From Pseudidiomarina tainanensis (GTDB taxonomy: Bacteria; Pseudomonadota; Gammaproteobacteria; Enterobacterales; Alteromonadaceae), in contig NZ_PIQJ01000001.1 of NCBI RefSeq assembly GCF_004214835.1, positions 1,364,001-1,428,000 on the forward strand: 64,000 nucleotides of DNA. The letters are read 5' to 3'. Numbering within the stretch: the first letter of the stretch is position 1; each line of letters opens with the position of its first letter. Position numbers and translations under genes: made by a program. The notes under the pieces were generated by a model. It did not search any database. It was not told where the DNA came from and saw only the letters and a program-made list of their open reading frames with translations. Positions 1 through 8,484 of the stretch are shown here, piece by piece.

Positions 1-360
1 GCTTTTGTTAACTGGCGGACTTCTGTGACAACTCCACGGTGTATGTTCCGAATTATCTTTAATATTTTGGTCAATAAACTTGTAGTACTCTTCTTTCAGA
101 TGAGTCCACCACCCACTATTTATTTCAACACCAAACTTCCTGAGCTTTTCCTCTATAACATTGAGATCCACTTTAGAGGCATCATAAGCTACCAATAACA
201 AGTTACGCTCAGAGTCATAGGCAACGCTATCGAGACCAACCAAGCGATCGATTTCGTTAATCGCTTCGCGAACTTTTTTCACACTCTCAGTGTTTAGCTT
301 TAATGTGCGATTGACTAAGTTAATTTCCCGCACTCCGGCTCTATGATCGTTATTTGACAT
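1..360 (-). CDS. HMA-like small protein, 3' end beyond the window (partial)
   Basis: An open frame starts at ATG 358-360 after an AGGAC ribosome site and runs to the left edge with no stop, giving at least 120 residues. Residues 10-80 alternate beta and helix as in heavy-metal-associated (HMA) domains (EINLVNRT..., then VREAINEIDRLVG, then LLLVAYDASKVD). The CxxC metal pair of that fold is absent, so it may be a structural or protein-binding version. It follows the PII-like gene by 57 bp on the same strand, so it is probably co-transcribed with the end of the Cus module. Function is not known; the HMA-like assignment is inference from pattern. Confidence 0.6.
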   Translation of the reverse strand, partial: MSNNDHRAGVREINLVNRTLKLNTESVKKVREAINEIDRLVGLDSVAYDSERNLLLVAYDASKVDLNVIEEKLRKFGVEINSGWWTHLKEEYYKFIDQNIKDNSEHTPWSCHRSPPVNKS

Positions 361-417
361 CAATACTGTCCTGTTAATTAAAACTACCAATACGTTTCAG
401 GCAACATTTGCTCGGTG

Positions 418-756
418 TTAACTTTGTAACGAAAGCTCTTTATTAGTGGCTGCTCGTTTATCGTGAACCCAGAACAATTCATCGATTGGCGAGATAGAAA
501 ATAATCCCTCGTTAGATACCCCAGTATGGGCCGCTTCAACTACCAAGAGGGCAACATCACGCGCATCATCACTGTTCACATAAACTTCAAGCTGTACGTG
601 ATCAACTAAGTGATCATCGTTATAGCTATCGAAGTAGTAACCCCGTCCTCGCACAGGAAACAGCGTAAAGCCGCTAACGCCACGGCCGATGAGAGCCTCT
701 TCCACTGAGTCTTGTCGAAGTTGATCAAAAATAGCGGTAATTTTAGATAGGTTCAT
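418..756 (-). CDS. PII-like (GlnB/CutA-fold) protein of the metal module
   Basis: 112 residues, the usual length of PII signalling proteins. The layout matches PII: an opening strand and helix (MNLSKITAIFDQLRQDSVEE), ALIGRGVSGFTLFPVRGRG where PII has its GVSGMTVTEVKGFG segment, a central VQLEVYVNSDDARDVALLVVEAA, then TGVSNEGLFSISPIDE matching the TG-GDGKIFV-PVE end. The T-loop is short and acidic (YFDSYNDDHLVD), and the uridylylated Tyr region of GlnB is not conserved. A G-rich ribosome site precedes the start. It lies between a CzcI-like gene and an HMA-like gene downstream of cusA, suggesting a metal-linked rather than nitrogen-linked role. Ligand and partner are unknown. Confidence 0.7.
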   Translation of the reverse strand: MNLSKITAIFDQLRQDSVEEALIGRGVSGFTLFPVRGRGYYFDSYNDDHLVDHVQLEVYVNSDDARDVALLVVEAAHTGVSNEGLFSISPIDELFWVHDKRAATNKELSLQS

Positions 757-885
757 ATACCCCCCTAAAAGCCCTAAAACATATAGCTTATGGACTGTGT
801 TTAGTCTAGTTACTTAAATTTCGAGAAAATCTAGAGTTGTAATTTAGTAGTGCTATTTCGGAGGGTAGTAAATATCGAAGAGTAT

Positions 886-1221
886 TTACTTCACATCACC
901 TTTATAAGACAAGGGATGTGGCGAGTTGCTAGGAGAGTTTATCGAGGTGTCGAATTGAATAAATACTAGAGGTGAGTTCGCAGAGTTACACTCTTCATCC
1001 ATAGAGCATTTATCAGCTACGCAGCAATAACAGTCGTCAATGATAGATTGCTCACTTTCATCGCAATGAAAGTTATCTTTGCTTTCGTTGCTAACATCCA
1101 TATGGCTAACACTTTTTTCGTGCTGTACATTGGAAGCATTGTTATAAGGAGGAGCGGCTGGGAAGGATAGCTGTATCACTATTCCTAACATAAGCACAAC
1201 TAAAAATTTTGCTTGAAACAT
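886..1221 (-). CDS. CzcI-like secreted Cys-rich protein
   Basis: 111 residues with a signal peptide at 1-22. The mature part is Cys-rich (HCDESEQSIIDDCYCC, then DKCSMDEEC), consistent with periplasmic metal binding. The ribosome site AGGAGC is well placed before ATG 1219-1221. It resembles three other proteins in this island (7427-7756, 17237-17587, 19952-20293), each beside a metal-resistance operon. This copy is the most diverged and lacks the C-terminal LFRPPI block of the others. It lies 99 bp downstream of cusA and may have its own promoter, since a perfect FNR-type dyad precedes it. The CzcI relationship is inferred from size, position and Cys/His content. Confidence 0.65.
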   Translation of the reverse strand: MFQAKFLVVLMLGIVIQLSFPAAPPYNNASNVQHEKSVSHMDVSNESKDNFHCDESEQSIIDDCYCCVADKCSMDEECNSANSPLVFIQFDTSINSPSNSPHPLSYKGDVK

Positions 1222-1274
1222 ATGTGCGCTCCTATTGCCATACTATGAATTAGCATACTACCCCCTGCACATCA

Positions 1275-1288
1275 TTGATCGAGATCAA
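1275..1288 (-). promoter_or_regulatory. perfect FNR/CRP-type dyad upstream of the CzcI-like gene
   Basis: TTGATCGAGATCAA matches the FNR/ANR consensus TTGAT-N4-ATCAA at every defined position. Its centre is about 60 bp upstream of the start at 1221, leaving room for a class II activator position and a -10 near 1250. It lies in the gap after cusA, so it would act on the CzcI-like, PII-like and HMA-like genes rather than on cusA. Binding is inferred from the motif only. Confidence 0.45.
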
Positions 1289-1320
1289 AGATGCGCAGGT
1301 GATATTTACAGAGTAAGGTA

Positions 1321-4300
1321 TCATCTAACCTTAACGTTTTTCTTTCGCCACAAGTAGTAAACAGCGGGTAACACGAGCAAGGTTAGAATAACAGCGCTGA
1401 TCATTCCTCCAACCATCGGGGCGGCTATTCGGCTAACCACTTCAGCACCAGTTCCTGTACTGAACATGATAGGCAATAGACCAGCAATTGTAGAAACCGC
1501 CGTCATCATGACAGGACGAACACGAAGCCCAGCCCCTTCCATTACAGCGCGAGAAACACCGTCTTTAGTCAAAGCTTTACCTTGCTCTAGTTGGCGTTGT
1601 TCGTATTCGTTATAGGACTGATTAAGATAAGTCAGCATTAATATCCCTATTTCTACGGTAACCCCCGCTAGTGCTATAAAGCCAACCGCTACAGCAACTG
1701 AGAAATTATAATCTAAAAGATACATTAGCCAGATTGCCCCCACCAATGCGAGAGGCAAAGTTCCCAATATAATGGCTATTTCTGTAGCGTTTCGAAAGTT
1801 CATATATAAAAGAACGATAATAATCGCGAGCGTTAACGGAATCACGTAAGTCAGTTTTTCCTTTGCCCTTTCCATATATTCGTACTGCCCGGACCAGGTA
1901 ACTGAATACCCTGCTGGCAACTCGAGTTCTTGTTCTACAACCTTCATTGCTTTTTCAACATAAGTGCCGACATCAACTCCCTCAATGTCGACAAAAGTCC
2001 AGCCATTAAGTCTTGCGTTTTCGCTTTTAATTGCCGGCGGTCCAAGTTCAACGTAGACATCAGCCACATCCGCCAAACTAATACGCTGCCCGTTTGGCGT
2101 AACTAAAGGTAGCTTCTTTAATTCTTCCGGCGAATCACGGTAATCTTGAGGGTAGCGCAAGTTTATTGGGTAACGTTCAAGCCCTTCAATGGTCTCTGAA
2201 ACATTCATTCCGCCAATAGCCGTGGCAACAACCTGCTGAACATCCTCAATGTTCAAGCCATAACGTGCAGCCTGCTCTCTTTTTATGTCGACTTTGACAT
2301 AGCGTCCACCAGCCACTCGCTCTGAATAAACAGAAGCCGTACCATCGACATCATCAAGTATCGTTTCAAGCTGCTGCCCGATCTTCTGAATTTCATTAAG
2401 ATCAGCTCCGGCAACTTTTATACCTACCGGCGTTTTTATACCTGTCGATAACATATCAATGCGAGTTTTAATGGGGTAAACCCACGCATTGGTCAGCCCC
2501 GGAAACTTTACAAGCGCATCCAGTTCTTTTTTCAACTTCTCAGTGGTCATACCGTCTCTCCACTGATCTTTCGGTTTCAGTTGAATAAAGGTTTCAATCA
2601 TCGTTAGGGGTGCCGGATCAGTGGCGGTATCCGCTCGACCAATTTTGCCAAAAACCGTCTTCACTTCCGGTACCGTTTTTATGAGCTTGTCGGTTTGCTG
2701 CAACAGCTCCCTTGCTTTACCAATTGATAATCCGGGATAGGTAGTGGGCATATACATCAAATCGCCCTCATCCAAATCTGGAATAAATTCACTACCAATT
2801 TTGTCAATCGGCCAGACACCAACGGCCAGGATAACAAGCGCTCCGACAACTGCTGTCTTGGGGTATTTCAAAATGCCTTTTAAAAGCGGTTTATACCCGG
2901 CGATCAATAACCGATTAAGCGGGTTTTTCCCCTCAGGTGTTACCTTTCCTCTGATAAAATATCCCATCAACACGGGGATAACGGTAATCGCTAAGGCTGC
3001 ACTGGCTGCCATTGCGTAAGTTTTCGTGAAAGCAAGCGGAGAAAACATCCGCCCTTCCTGGGCTTCTAAGGTAAATACCGGCATAAAGCTGACGGTAATA
3101 ATGAGCAAGCTAAAGAAAAGAGCAGGGCCCACCTCTGAAGCAGAGGCGGCAACCACCCGCCAGCGGTTCTCTGCTGTCAGTGGCGTTTTTTCCATATGCT
3201 TATGCATATTCTCAATCATGACGATGGCACCATCGAGCATAGCGCCAATAGCGATTGCGATCCCTCCAAGTGACATAATATTCGCGTTAATTCCTTGCCA
3301 ATACATGACAATAAACGCGGTTAAAATACCCAAAGGCAAGCTGATAACGGCAACCAGCGAGGAGCGGACATGGAAGAGAAATATCACACAGATAAACGCG
3401 ACAATAGCGAGTTCTTCTATTAAACTTTTCCAGAGACTTTCCACGGCATCCGAGATAAGCCCCGAACGATCATAGACAGTGACTATATCGACACCTTCTG
3501 GTAGCCCAGACTTTAATTCTTCCAACTTTTGTTTAACGCCATCAATCGTTTTTTGGGCATTTTCTCCGAAACGCATTACCACAATACCACCCACGGCTTC
3601 TCCCTCACCGTTGAGTTCGGCGATACCGCGTCTCATTTGGGGGCCCACACCCACATCAGCAACGTCTTTAAGCAATAATGGCGTGCCATTTTCATCAACG
3701 CCAAGCGGGATACTCTCTAAGTCTGACACACCATCAATATAGCCTGAGGCCCGGACCATATACTCAGCTTCCGCCATTTCAACCACCGACGCCCCCACTT
3801 CCTGATTACCTCGCTGGATAGCATTTTGTATGTGAGCAAGAGGAATATTGAATGCGCGCAGCTTCTCCGGATCCACTTTCACCTGGTACTGCTTTACCAT
3901 CCCGCCGAGGGCGGCAACTTCCGAAACCCCCTCGACCGTTTGCAGTTCATACTTTAAAAACCAATCCTGCATACTGCGTAACTCACTCAAATTGTGGTTA
4001 CCCGTACGATCAACCAAGGCATACAAATACACCCAACCAACCCCTGTTGCATCAGGGCCTAATTGCGGTCTTGCATTAGAAGGCAGTGTCGGAGCAACCT
4101 GAGACAAATATTCCAGTACTCGCGAACGCGCCCAGTAAGCGTCTGTATCTTCGTCAAAAATGACATACACATAGGAGTCGCCGAAAAACGAATATCCACG
4201 GACGGTTTTAGCGCCGGGGACAGACAGCATAGCGGTTGTTAATGGATAGGTTACTTGATCTTCTACCACCTGCGGCGCTTGACCCGGATAGCTGGTTTTA

Positions 4301-4446
4301 ATGATCACCTGGACATCCGACAAGTCCGGCAGTGCGTCTACGGGCGTATTCTTAACCGCAAAAGCACCAACACCCACGAGGATTAATGTCGCCAGAAGAA
4401 CGAAAAAACGGTTACTCACTGACCATCGAATGACTGACTTAATCAT
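1321..4446 (-). CDS. cusA: CusA/SilA-type heavy-metal RND efflux permease
   Basis: 1041 residues, normal for a heavy-metal-efflux RND pump. The inner-membrane proton antiporter of a CusCBA complex exports Cu(I)/Ag(I) across the envelope. Evidence: the N-terminal membrane segment and porter motif (PVDALPDLSDVQVIIKT), the duplicated RND layout with a second transmembrane block near residue 870, and the TM4 signature GAMLDGAIVMIEN preceded by GGIAIAIG, the form typical of the monovalent-cation (Cus/Sil) group rather than the DFG form of Czc pumps. It overlaps the end of cusB by 8 bp, so the two are translationally coupled. Substrate is inferred from this signature and from the CusF domain in the partner. 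Confidence 0.93.
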   Translation of the reverse strand: MIKSVIRWSVSNRFFVLLATLILVGVGAFAVKNTPVDALPDLSDVQVIIKTSYPGQAPQVVEDQVTYPLTTAMLSVPGAKTVRGYSFFGDSYVYVIFDEDTDAYWARSRVLEYLSQVAPTLPSNARPQLGPDATGVGWVYLYALVDRTGNHNLSELRSMQDWFLKYELQTVEGVSEVAALGGMVKQYQVKVDPEKLRAFNIPLAHIQNAIQRGNQEVGASVVEMAEAEYMVRASGYIDGVSDLESIPLGVDENGTPLLLKDVADVGVGPQMRRGIAELNGEGEAVGGIVVMRFGENAQKTIDGVKQKLEELKSGLPEGVDIVTVYDRSGLISDAVESLWKSLIEELAIVAFICVIFLFHVRSSLVAVISLPLGILTAFIVMYWQGINANIMSLGGIAIAIGAMLDGAIVMIENMHKHMEKTPLTAENRWRVVAASASEVGPALFFSLLIITVSFMPVFTLEAQEGRMFSPLAFTKTYAMAASAALAITVIPVLMGYFIRGKVTPEGKNPLNRLLIAGYKPLLKGILKYPKTAVVGALVILAVGVWPIDKIGSEFIPDLDEGDLMYMPTTYPGLSIGKARELLQQTDKLIKTVPEVKTVFGKIGRADTATDPAPLTMIETFIQLKPKDQWRDGMTTEKLKKELDALVKFPGLTNAWVYPIKTRIDMLSTGIKTPVGIKVAGADLNEIQKIGQQLETILDDVDGTASVYSERVAGGRYVKVDIKREQAARYGLNIEDVQQVVATAIGGMNVSETIEGLERYPINLRYPQDYRDSPEELKKLPLVTPNGQRISLADVADVYVELGPPAIKSENARLNGWTFVDIEGVDVGTYVEKAMKVVEQELELPAGYSVTWSGQYEYMERAKEKLTYVIPLTLAIIIVLLYMNFRNATEIAIILGTLPLALVGAIWLMYLLDYNFSVAVAVGFIALAGVTVEIGILMLTYLNQSYNEYEQRQLEQGKALTKDGVSRAVMEGAGLRVRPVMMTAVSTIAGLLPIMFSTGTGAEVVSRIAAPMVGGMISAVILTLLVLPAVYYLWRKKNVKVR

Positions 4447-5965
4447 GGTTATGCTCCTGCTCTGTCACTTGTTTTTGCTCAGGAATATGAATCGATGTGA
4501 GCTGGTACTGTTGCTTCCCGACTTGCGTTATTTCCGCATGCAAGGATAACCCCGTGCTAAGCTGAGAAAGTTCAACATCCGAAGCAACATCGAAGTCCAT
4601 CGTCATTGCAGGCCAGTCCCATTCAGAAATCTCACCGTGCTCCAGCGTAACCATCGAGTGCTGAGGCATAACATTTTTAACGGTTGCTTCAACCCAGACA
4701 GCTTGAGCTGCTGCGTCACTTGACATGCTGCCATGGCTCTCGTTATCAGCATCAGTGTCATGTTGCATGCGCTTAAAGTCAGAGGATTTACTGGACTCAG
4801 AATCAATCAAAAACTGAGCTGAAGTAACGATGTCATCACCTGCCATAAGACCCGATAAAATTTCAACTCGCGAGCTCCCTAACCGCCCAACGTCAACATT
4901 AACTGTTTTAAATTTCCCATCACCCAGTGCCAGTACAACTCGGTTCGAACCACCCATTCGGATAAGCGCTTCTTTAGGGATGATTAAGTTTTTGTCGCCT
5001 AAACCAGCCTTAATGTTAAGATTCGCAAACATGCCCGGTTTTAAAAAACCATCTGGGTTGTCGAAGTGAATTCGAACTTGTCCCGTCCGAGTTTTAGGGT
5101 TAAGTGACGGATAGACATAATCAACCTTTCCTTGCCACTCTTTACCTGGAGCATACTCAAGGTTCATTTGAACGTCATTGCCTACCTCAACCTGGTTCAA
5201 TTGCCGCTCAAAGACTTCTGCAATAACCCAAATTTTATCCAGTTGAGCAATGGTCATTAAATTCATACTCGGCGTTACAAACGCACCTTCACGCACAGTC
5301 AGTCTATCCAATACCCCGGACTGCTTTGCTTTTACCGTGATTGTTTTCTGAATTTTACGAGTTTCTTTTAACTTTTTAATCTCAGATTCAGAGACTTGCA
5401 GAGCTCTTAAGCGTTCTTCAGCGGCATCAATTAGCACCTGATTACCTCTTTGCGAGGCCAATACAAGCTCCTCTTGCGCATTAACCATTTCAGGAGAGTA
5501 AATACTGTATAAAGGCTCGCCGGCTTTAACCGAGTTACCAACCGCTTTTACGAAAAGCTTCTCAATCCAGCCTTCAACACGAGGACTTACTGTTAATACT
5601 CGGTCCTCATCAAACTGAACATAGCCAACTGTTTCGATATCTAGGTTGAGTCTCGAGGACGTGACGGTTGCAGTTGTAACCCCAAGGTTATTAATAACGT
5701 CGGGATCAATTCTCACCGTACCAGGTGAACTCTCTTCTGCATCATCGCCATAGTAAGGAATAAGGTCCATCCCCATTGGAGACTTTCCTGGTTTGTCTCG
5801 ACGATAATTGGGATCCATCGGAGCCACCCAATATAACGGCTCTTTTTCTGCATTGCCCGATGAACGATCAGACACTTCAGTCGATTGCATTACATAGCCA
5901 ATAGCGCCAGCGCCAACTGCAAAGCCTACAGCTAAACTTATAAGAGATTTGGTGACTGTTTTCAT
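4439..5965 (-). CDS. cusB: CusB-type periplasmic adaptor with C-terminal CusF domain
   Basis: 508 residues from ATG 5963-5965, chosen over an upstream in-frame start because AGGAG lies 6-7 nt before it and it follows the cusC stop by 1 bp. Order: membrane anchor/signal (1-25); a heavy-metal-binding segment near 43-72 (VAPMDPNYRRDKPGKSPMGM, with the usual Cys pair replaced); barrel-sandwich and beta-barrel adaptor domains; then, from about 423, a CusF-like domain with the copper-site residues of WDWPAMTMDF. CusF is normally a separate periplasmic Cu/Ag chaperone, so the fusion delivers metal directly to CusA. Second gene of cusCBA. Confidence 0.92.
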   Translation of the reverse strand: MKTVTKSLISLAVGFAVGAGAIGYVMQSTEVSDRSSGNAEKEPLYWVAPMDPNYRRDKPGKSPMGMDLIPYYGDDAEESSPGTVRIDPDVINNLGVTTATVTSSRLNLDIETVGYVQFDEDRVLTVSPRVEGWIEKLFVKAVGNSVKAGEPLYSIYSPEMVNAQEELVLASQRGNQVLIDAAEERLRALQVSESEIKKLKETRKIQKTITVKAKQSGVLDRLTVREGAFVTPSMNLMTIAQLDKIWVIAEVFERQLNQVEVGNDVQMNLEYAPGKEWQGKVDYVYPSLNPKTRTGQVRIHFDNPDGFLKPGMFANLNIKAGLGDKNLIIPKEALIRMGGSNRVVLALGDGKFKTVNVDVGRLGSSRVEILSGLMAGDDIVTSAQFLIDSESSKSSDFKRMQHDTDADNESHGSMSSDAAAQAVWVEATVKNVMPQHSMVTLEHGEISEWDWPAMTMDFDVASDVELSQLSTGLSLHAEITQVGKQQYQLTSIHIPEQKQVTEQEHNHD

Positions 5966-5966
5966 T

Positions 5967-7256
5967 TTACACTCCTGAAAGTAATAAGTAGTTTGCTTCG
6001 GCAATCAATTTTTGGCGGTTGATGGCGATTGCTAATGCATCAATTTTTGCGTCGATTTCCGCAATCTGTGACCGTACCGCCTCGGCAAAGTCGCCATCAT
6101 CATTGTTGTAGGCAGTCAATGCGGCTTCAGACTGGGCGGACATTTGTGGAAGTAGCTCTTCGTGATATAGGGCAGCACGTTCATTCAAACGGTTCAGTTG
6201 TAAAAACGTACTGCGTAAATTGGCTATTAACTGCCTGGCAACCAATAACTTCTCAGTTTTTTTTGCTTCCGTTTTAAACTTTGCTGAGCGTACCTGCTTA
6301 TCCTGTTTGTTATCAGTAAATAAAGGGACATCGAACGTAACCCCGACTGACAGCAAGTCGGCACGGTCATTGCCGCTTGGATCGTCGTTTCTATGGCCAT
6401 ATTTCAGATTGGCTGACCATTGCGGTTTATAACCTTGCTGAGCGAGCTCGACAGACGTCTCCGACGCCAAAATGTCTTGATCGGTCGCTTGCAAAACCGG
6501 GTGTTCTTTTATCAATTCGTACAAGGCTTGATTCGGTATTGTCGAAGGTGATAGCAATGTCTTCTTCAGCGTAAGACTCGGAAGGTCATCCGGTAACGTT
6601 GATTTCGCTATAACACCTATCCATTCCGACAATTCGCTTTGAAGTTGCTCCTCTTTTTGTCGCAGTGACGTCAACCTATCATCCAGGCGTGTAAGCTCAA
6701 GTTGGGCTCTAATAACATCTTGCTGCCGTGCTTTTCCCTCGGTACTGGTATAACTCGCCTTAGCCGTCGACACTAACTGTTCAAAAAGCGCTCTATCCGA
6801 TTCAATCAAGCGAATACTTTGCTGAGAGAAAAAAACATCTAACCACAACTTCGTGACCGTTGTTTTGACCTTTGCAATACGATCCGCTCTCAAAAACGGT
6901 TGTTTTTGAGCTAATTGGTTTTTCTGCTTACGAGACAACGATAATGTGTCTCCTCTGGGAAATGCTTGTGAAACACCGACGACTAACTGGGTCATTCCTT
7001 CCTGTCTTGAACTAAAACTGTCAACCGGGAAACTGGCAGCCGTGAGCGATATTTGAGGGTCAGGCAAACTGGAAGAGGCTATTGCTTCACTCGCGAATGC
7101 TTCTTGGGTTTGCTTACTTGCCGTTAACCAAGGATCTTCTTGTACAGCGATACTCACTGCTTCTTGCAAATTCAAAAGCGGCTCTTGTGCATTAACGACA
7201 TTTGGCACCACTACAGTCAGAACACTTAAATAAGCCATTCTTCTTAAAAGTTTCAT
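5967..7256 (-). CDS. cusC: CusC-like TolC-family outer-membrane factor
   Basis: 429 residues with a signal peptide ending near residue 23 (VVNAQ). Two outer-membrane-efflux-protein repeats of alternating long helices are visible (for example LNLQEAVSIAVQEDPWL at the start of repeat 1 and the helix from about residue 345). It forms the outer-membrane channel of the tripartite pump with CusB and CusA. It is the first of three tightly packed genes: 1 bp separates it from cusB. No N-terminal lipobox Cys is seen, unlike E. coli CusC. The family is secure; the symbol follows from the operon. Confidence 0.85.
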   Translation of the reverse strand: MKLLRRMAYLSVLTVVVPNVVNAQEPLLNLQEAVSIAVQEDPWLTASKQTQEAFASEAIASSSLPDPQISLTAASFPVDSFSSRQEGMTQLVVGVSQAFPRGDTLSLSRKQKNQLAQKQPFLRADRIAKVKTTVTKLWLDVFFSQQSIRLIESDRALFEQLVSTAKASYTSTEGKARQQDVIRAQLELTRLDDRLTSLRQKEEQLQSELSEWIGVIAKSTLPDDLPSLTLKKTLLSPSTIPNQALYELIKEHPVLQATDQDILASETSVELAQQGYKPQWSANLKYGHRNDDPSGNDRADLLSVGVTFDVPLFTDNKQDKQVRSAKFKTEAKKTEKLLVARQLIANLRSTFLQLNRLNERAALYHEELLPQMSAQSEAALTAYNNDDGDFAEAVRSQIAEIDAKIDALAIAINRQKLIAEANYLLLSGV

Positions 7257-7426
7257 ATTGTTACTCTCAAAAACTGTGAATTTTTAAATTAAACACAGAC
7301 CAAGTTATGAGTCGGACCGTAACGAGGACGACGAACGACGTCGTAACGACAATGACCGAACCAAAGCTTATAGCTGTGCTTTTACCTGGACGATAAACGC
7401 GCCAGGAGCGAGAAATTTAGTACTTT

Positions 7427-7756
7427 TTAAGAGTAGATTGGGGGGCGAAAAAGCGAGAGAGAATGCTTTTCTTTAATATTCGTATCTAAGAATGAGGAAG
7501 CGTTAAAAAGCAGCTTCTCAACAGGAGGAACGGTGGATTGCTCAGAATAAACGACAGTAATTGACGGACTGTAACAATGTCGCATCATTGAATCAGAGCA
7601 ACAATTATCGGTAAGAGAGTGCGACACTTCGCAATCAGCAAGATCACAAACCTGCTCAGTAGAATCGTGCATACATGCCTCTTCCGTACTGATAGTTTGT
7701 GAAAATGACATTGTTGTTACTGCCAATAGCAGTAGGGCAATGATTAAACGATACAT
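7427..7756 (-). CDS. CzcI-like secreted Cys/His-rich protein heading the cus operon
   Basis: 109 residues from ATG 7754-7756; an upstream in-frame start would put charged residues before the signal peptide, so the internal Met (MYRLIIALLLLAVTTMSFSQ) is preferred. The mature part has many Cys/His (ACMHD, VCDLADCEVSHS, NCCSDSMMRHC) and ends in SLFRPPIYS. The CC-D-x3-RHC block and the LFRPPI end recur in the protein at 17237-17587. It precedes cusC by 170 bp on the same strand. Family members sit in front of RND metal pumps; a periplasmic metal-binding or sensing role is inference. Confidence 0.7.
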   Translation of the reverse strand: MYRLIIALLLLAVTTMSFSQTISTEEACMHDSTEQVCDLADCEVSHSLTDNCCSDSMMRHCYSPSITVVYSEQSTVPPVEKLLFNASSFLDTNIKEKHSLSLFRPPIYS

Positions 7757-7784
7757 GCGAAGCTTCACTATAAAAACATGCTTG

Positions 7785-7815
7785 CATTGTATCTCTTTTG
7801 GCTGATAAAGATCAA
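7785..7815 (-). promoter_or_regulatory. putative promoter of the cus operon
   Basis: On the minus strand TTGATC and TACAAT are separated by 18 bp and stand just upstream of the start at 7756, a reasonable sigma-70 promoter. The -35 overlaps a dyad TTGATCTTTATCAG, one base off the FNR consensus, so the two readings cannot be separated by sequence alone. Confidence 0.4.
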
Positions 7816-7981
7816 TCAATTAAAGGAAGTACCCATAACGAGGTAGTCAACCCAGATGGTGATACGACTTCTACATCACCACCCAGATTTATTGGGGTAA
7901 GCGGATTAAATGGTTGATCTTACCTTTGCATGAGAGTGAGACAGACCGGCATCTCATCGGATTATCTGGTTGATGCTTCAC

Positions 7982-8389
7982 CTACTGCTGGTGCATGTTT
8001 CCTTCGCTAATTCCAGCAAGAACCCCACACGCCTCAACTTCCCGGTCATCGTTGCAACTCGCTCTCAGTGAAACGAGTTGTTTCTCAAGCGCTTGCAGAG
8101 CGGTTATCTGCGACCGCACATGAGAGATATGATCATCGAGCAAGGCGTTGACGGCGGTACAAGGCTGATGAGGGTCGTCCTGATAGCTCTGTAGTTCGTG
8201 AATCTCAGCCAGTGACAGGCCCAGGATTCTGCAGCGACGGATGAAGGCCAGCCCCTCACCATGCTTCTCGGTATAGACACGGTAACCGTTGTCCTGCCGA
8301 TCAGGCGGCGGCAACAAGCCCTGCTGTTCATAGAAGCGGATCGTCTGTGTTTCGACCCCTACCAACTGCGCCAACTGACCAATGCGCAT
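7982..8389 (-). CDS. cadR: CadR/PbrR-type MerR-family Cd(II)/Pb(II) regulator
   Basis: 135 residues from ATG 8387-8389, which has GGAGG 8 nt upstream; a longer TTG-started frame is less likely. N-terminal MerR winged helix (MRIGQLAQLVGVETQTIRFYEQQGLL has the family pattern, here residues 1-26), a dimerisation helix, and metal-ligand Cys at PCTAVNALLDDHI, SCNDD and EACG, in the positions used by CadR/PbrR. It is divergent from the transporter gene at 8485, with the MerR-type promoter between them. By family it bends this promoter and activates it when Cd, Pb or Zn binds. Higher GC than neighbours suggests separate acquisition of the cassette. Confidence 0.9.
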   Translation of the reverse strand: MRIGQLAQLVGVETQTIRFYEQQGLLPPPDRQDNGYRVYTEKHGEGLAFIRRCRILGLSLAEIHELQSYQDDPHQPCTAVNALLDDHISHVRSQITALQALEKQLVSLRASCNDDREVEACGVLAGISEGNMHQQ

Positions 8390-8420
8390 CAGCCTCCTCC
8401 CCAACGGATTCTTTACTCTA

Positions 8421-8451
8421 TTGACCTTATAGTAGCTTTATAGTTTAAAAT
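8421..8451 (+). promoter_or_regulatory. MerR-type promoter with 19-bp spacer
   Basis: TTGACC (8421-8426) and TAAAAT (8446-8451) are separated by 19 bp, the over-long spacing that MerR-family activators correct. The spacer carries the imperfect dyad CTTATAG-TAG-CTTTATAG. It drives the cation transporter and lspA and probably autoregulates cadR. Confidence 0.85.
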
Positions 8452-8484
8452 GGTACCACAACATTGTTCAAGTGGAGTCGTATC

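Noticed and set aside
3026-3475. 149-codon plus-strand open frame
   Set aside because: Antisense to cusA; no ribosome site or recognisable domain.
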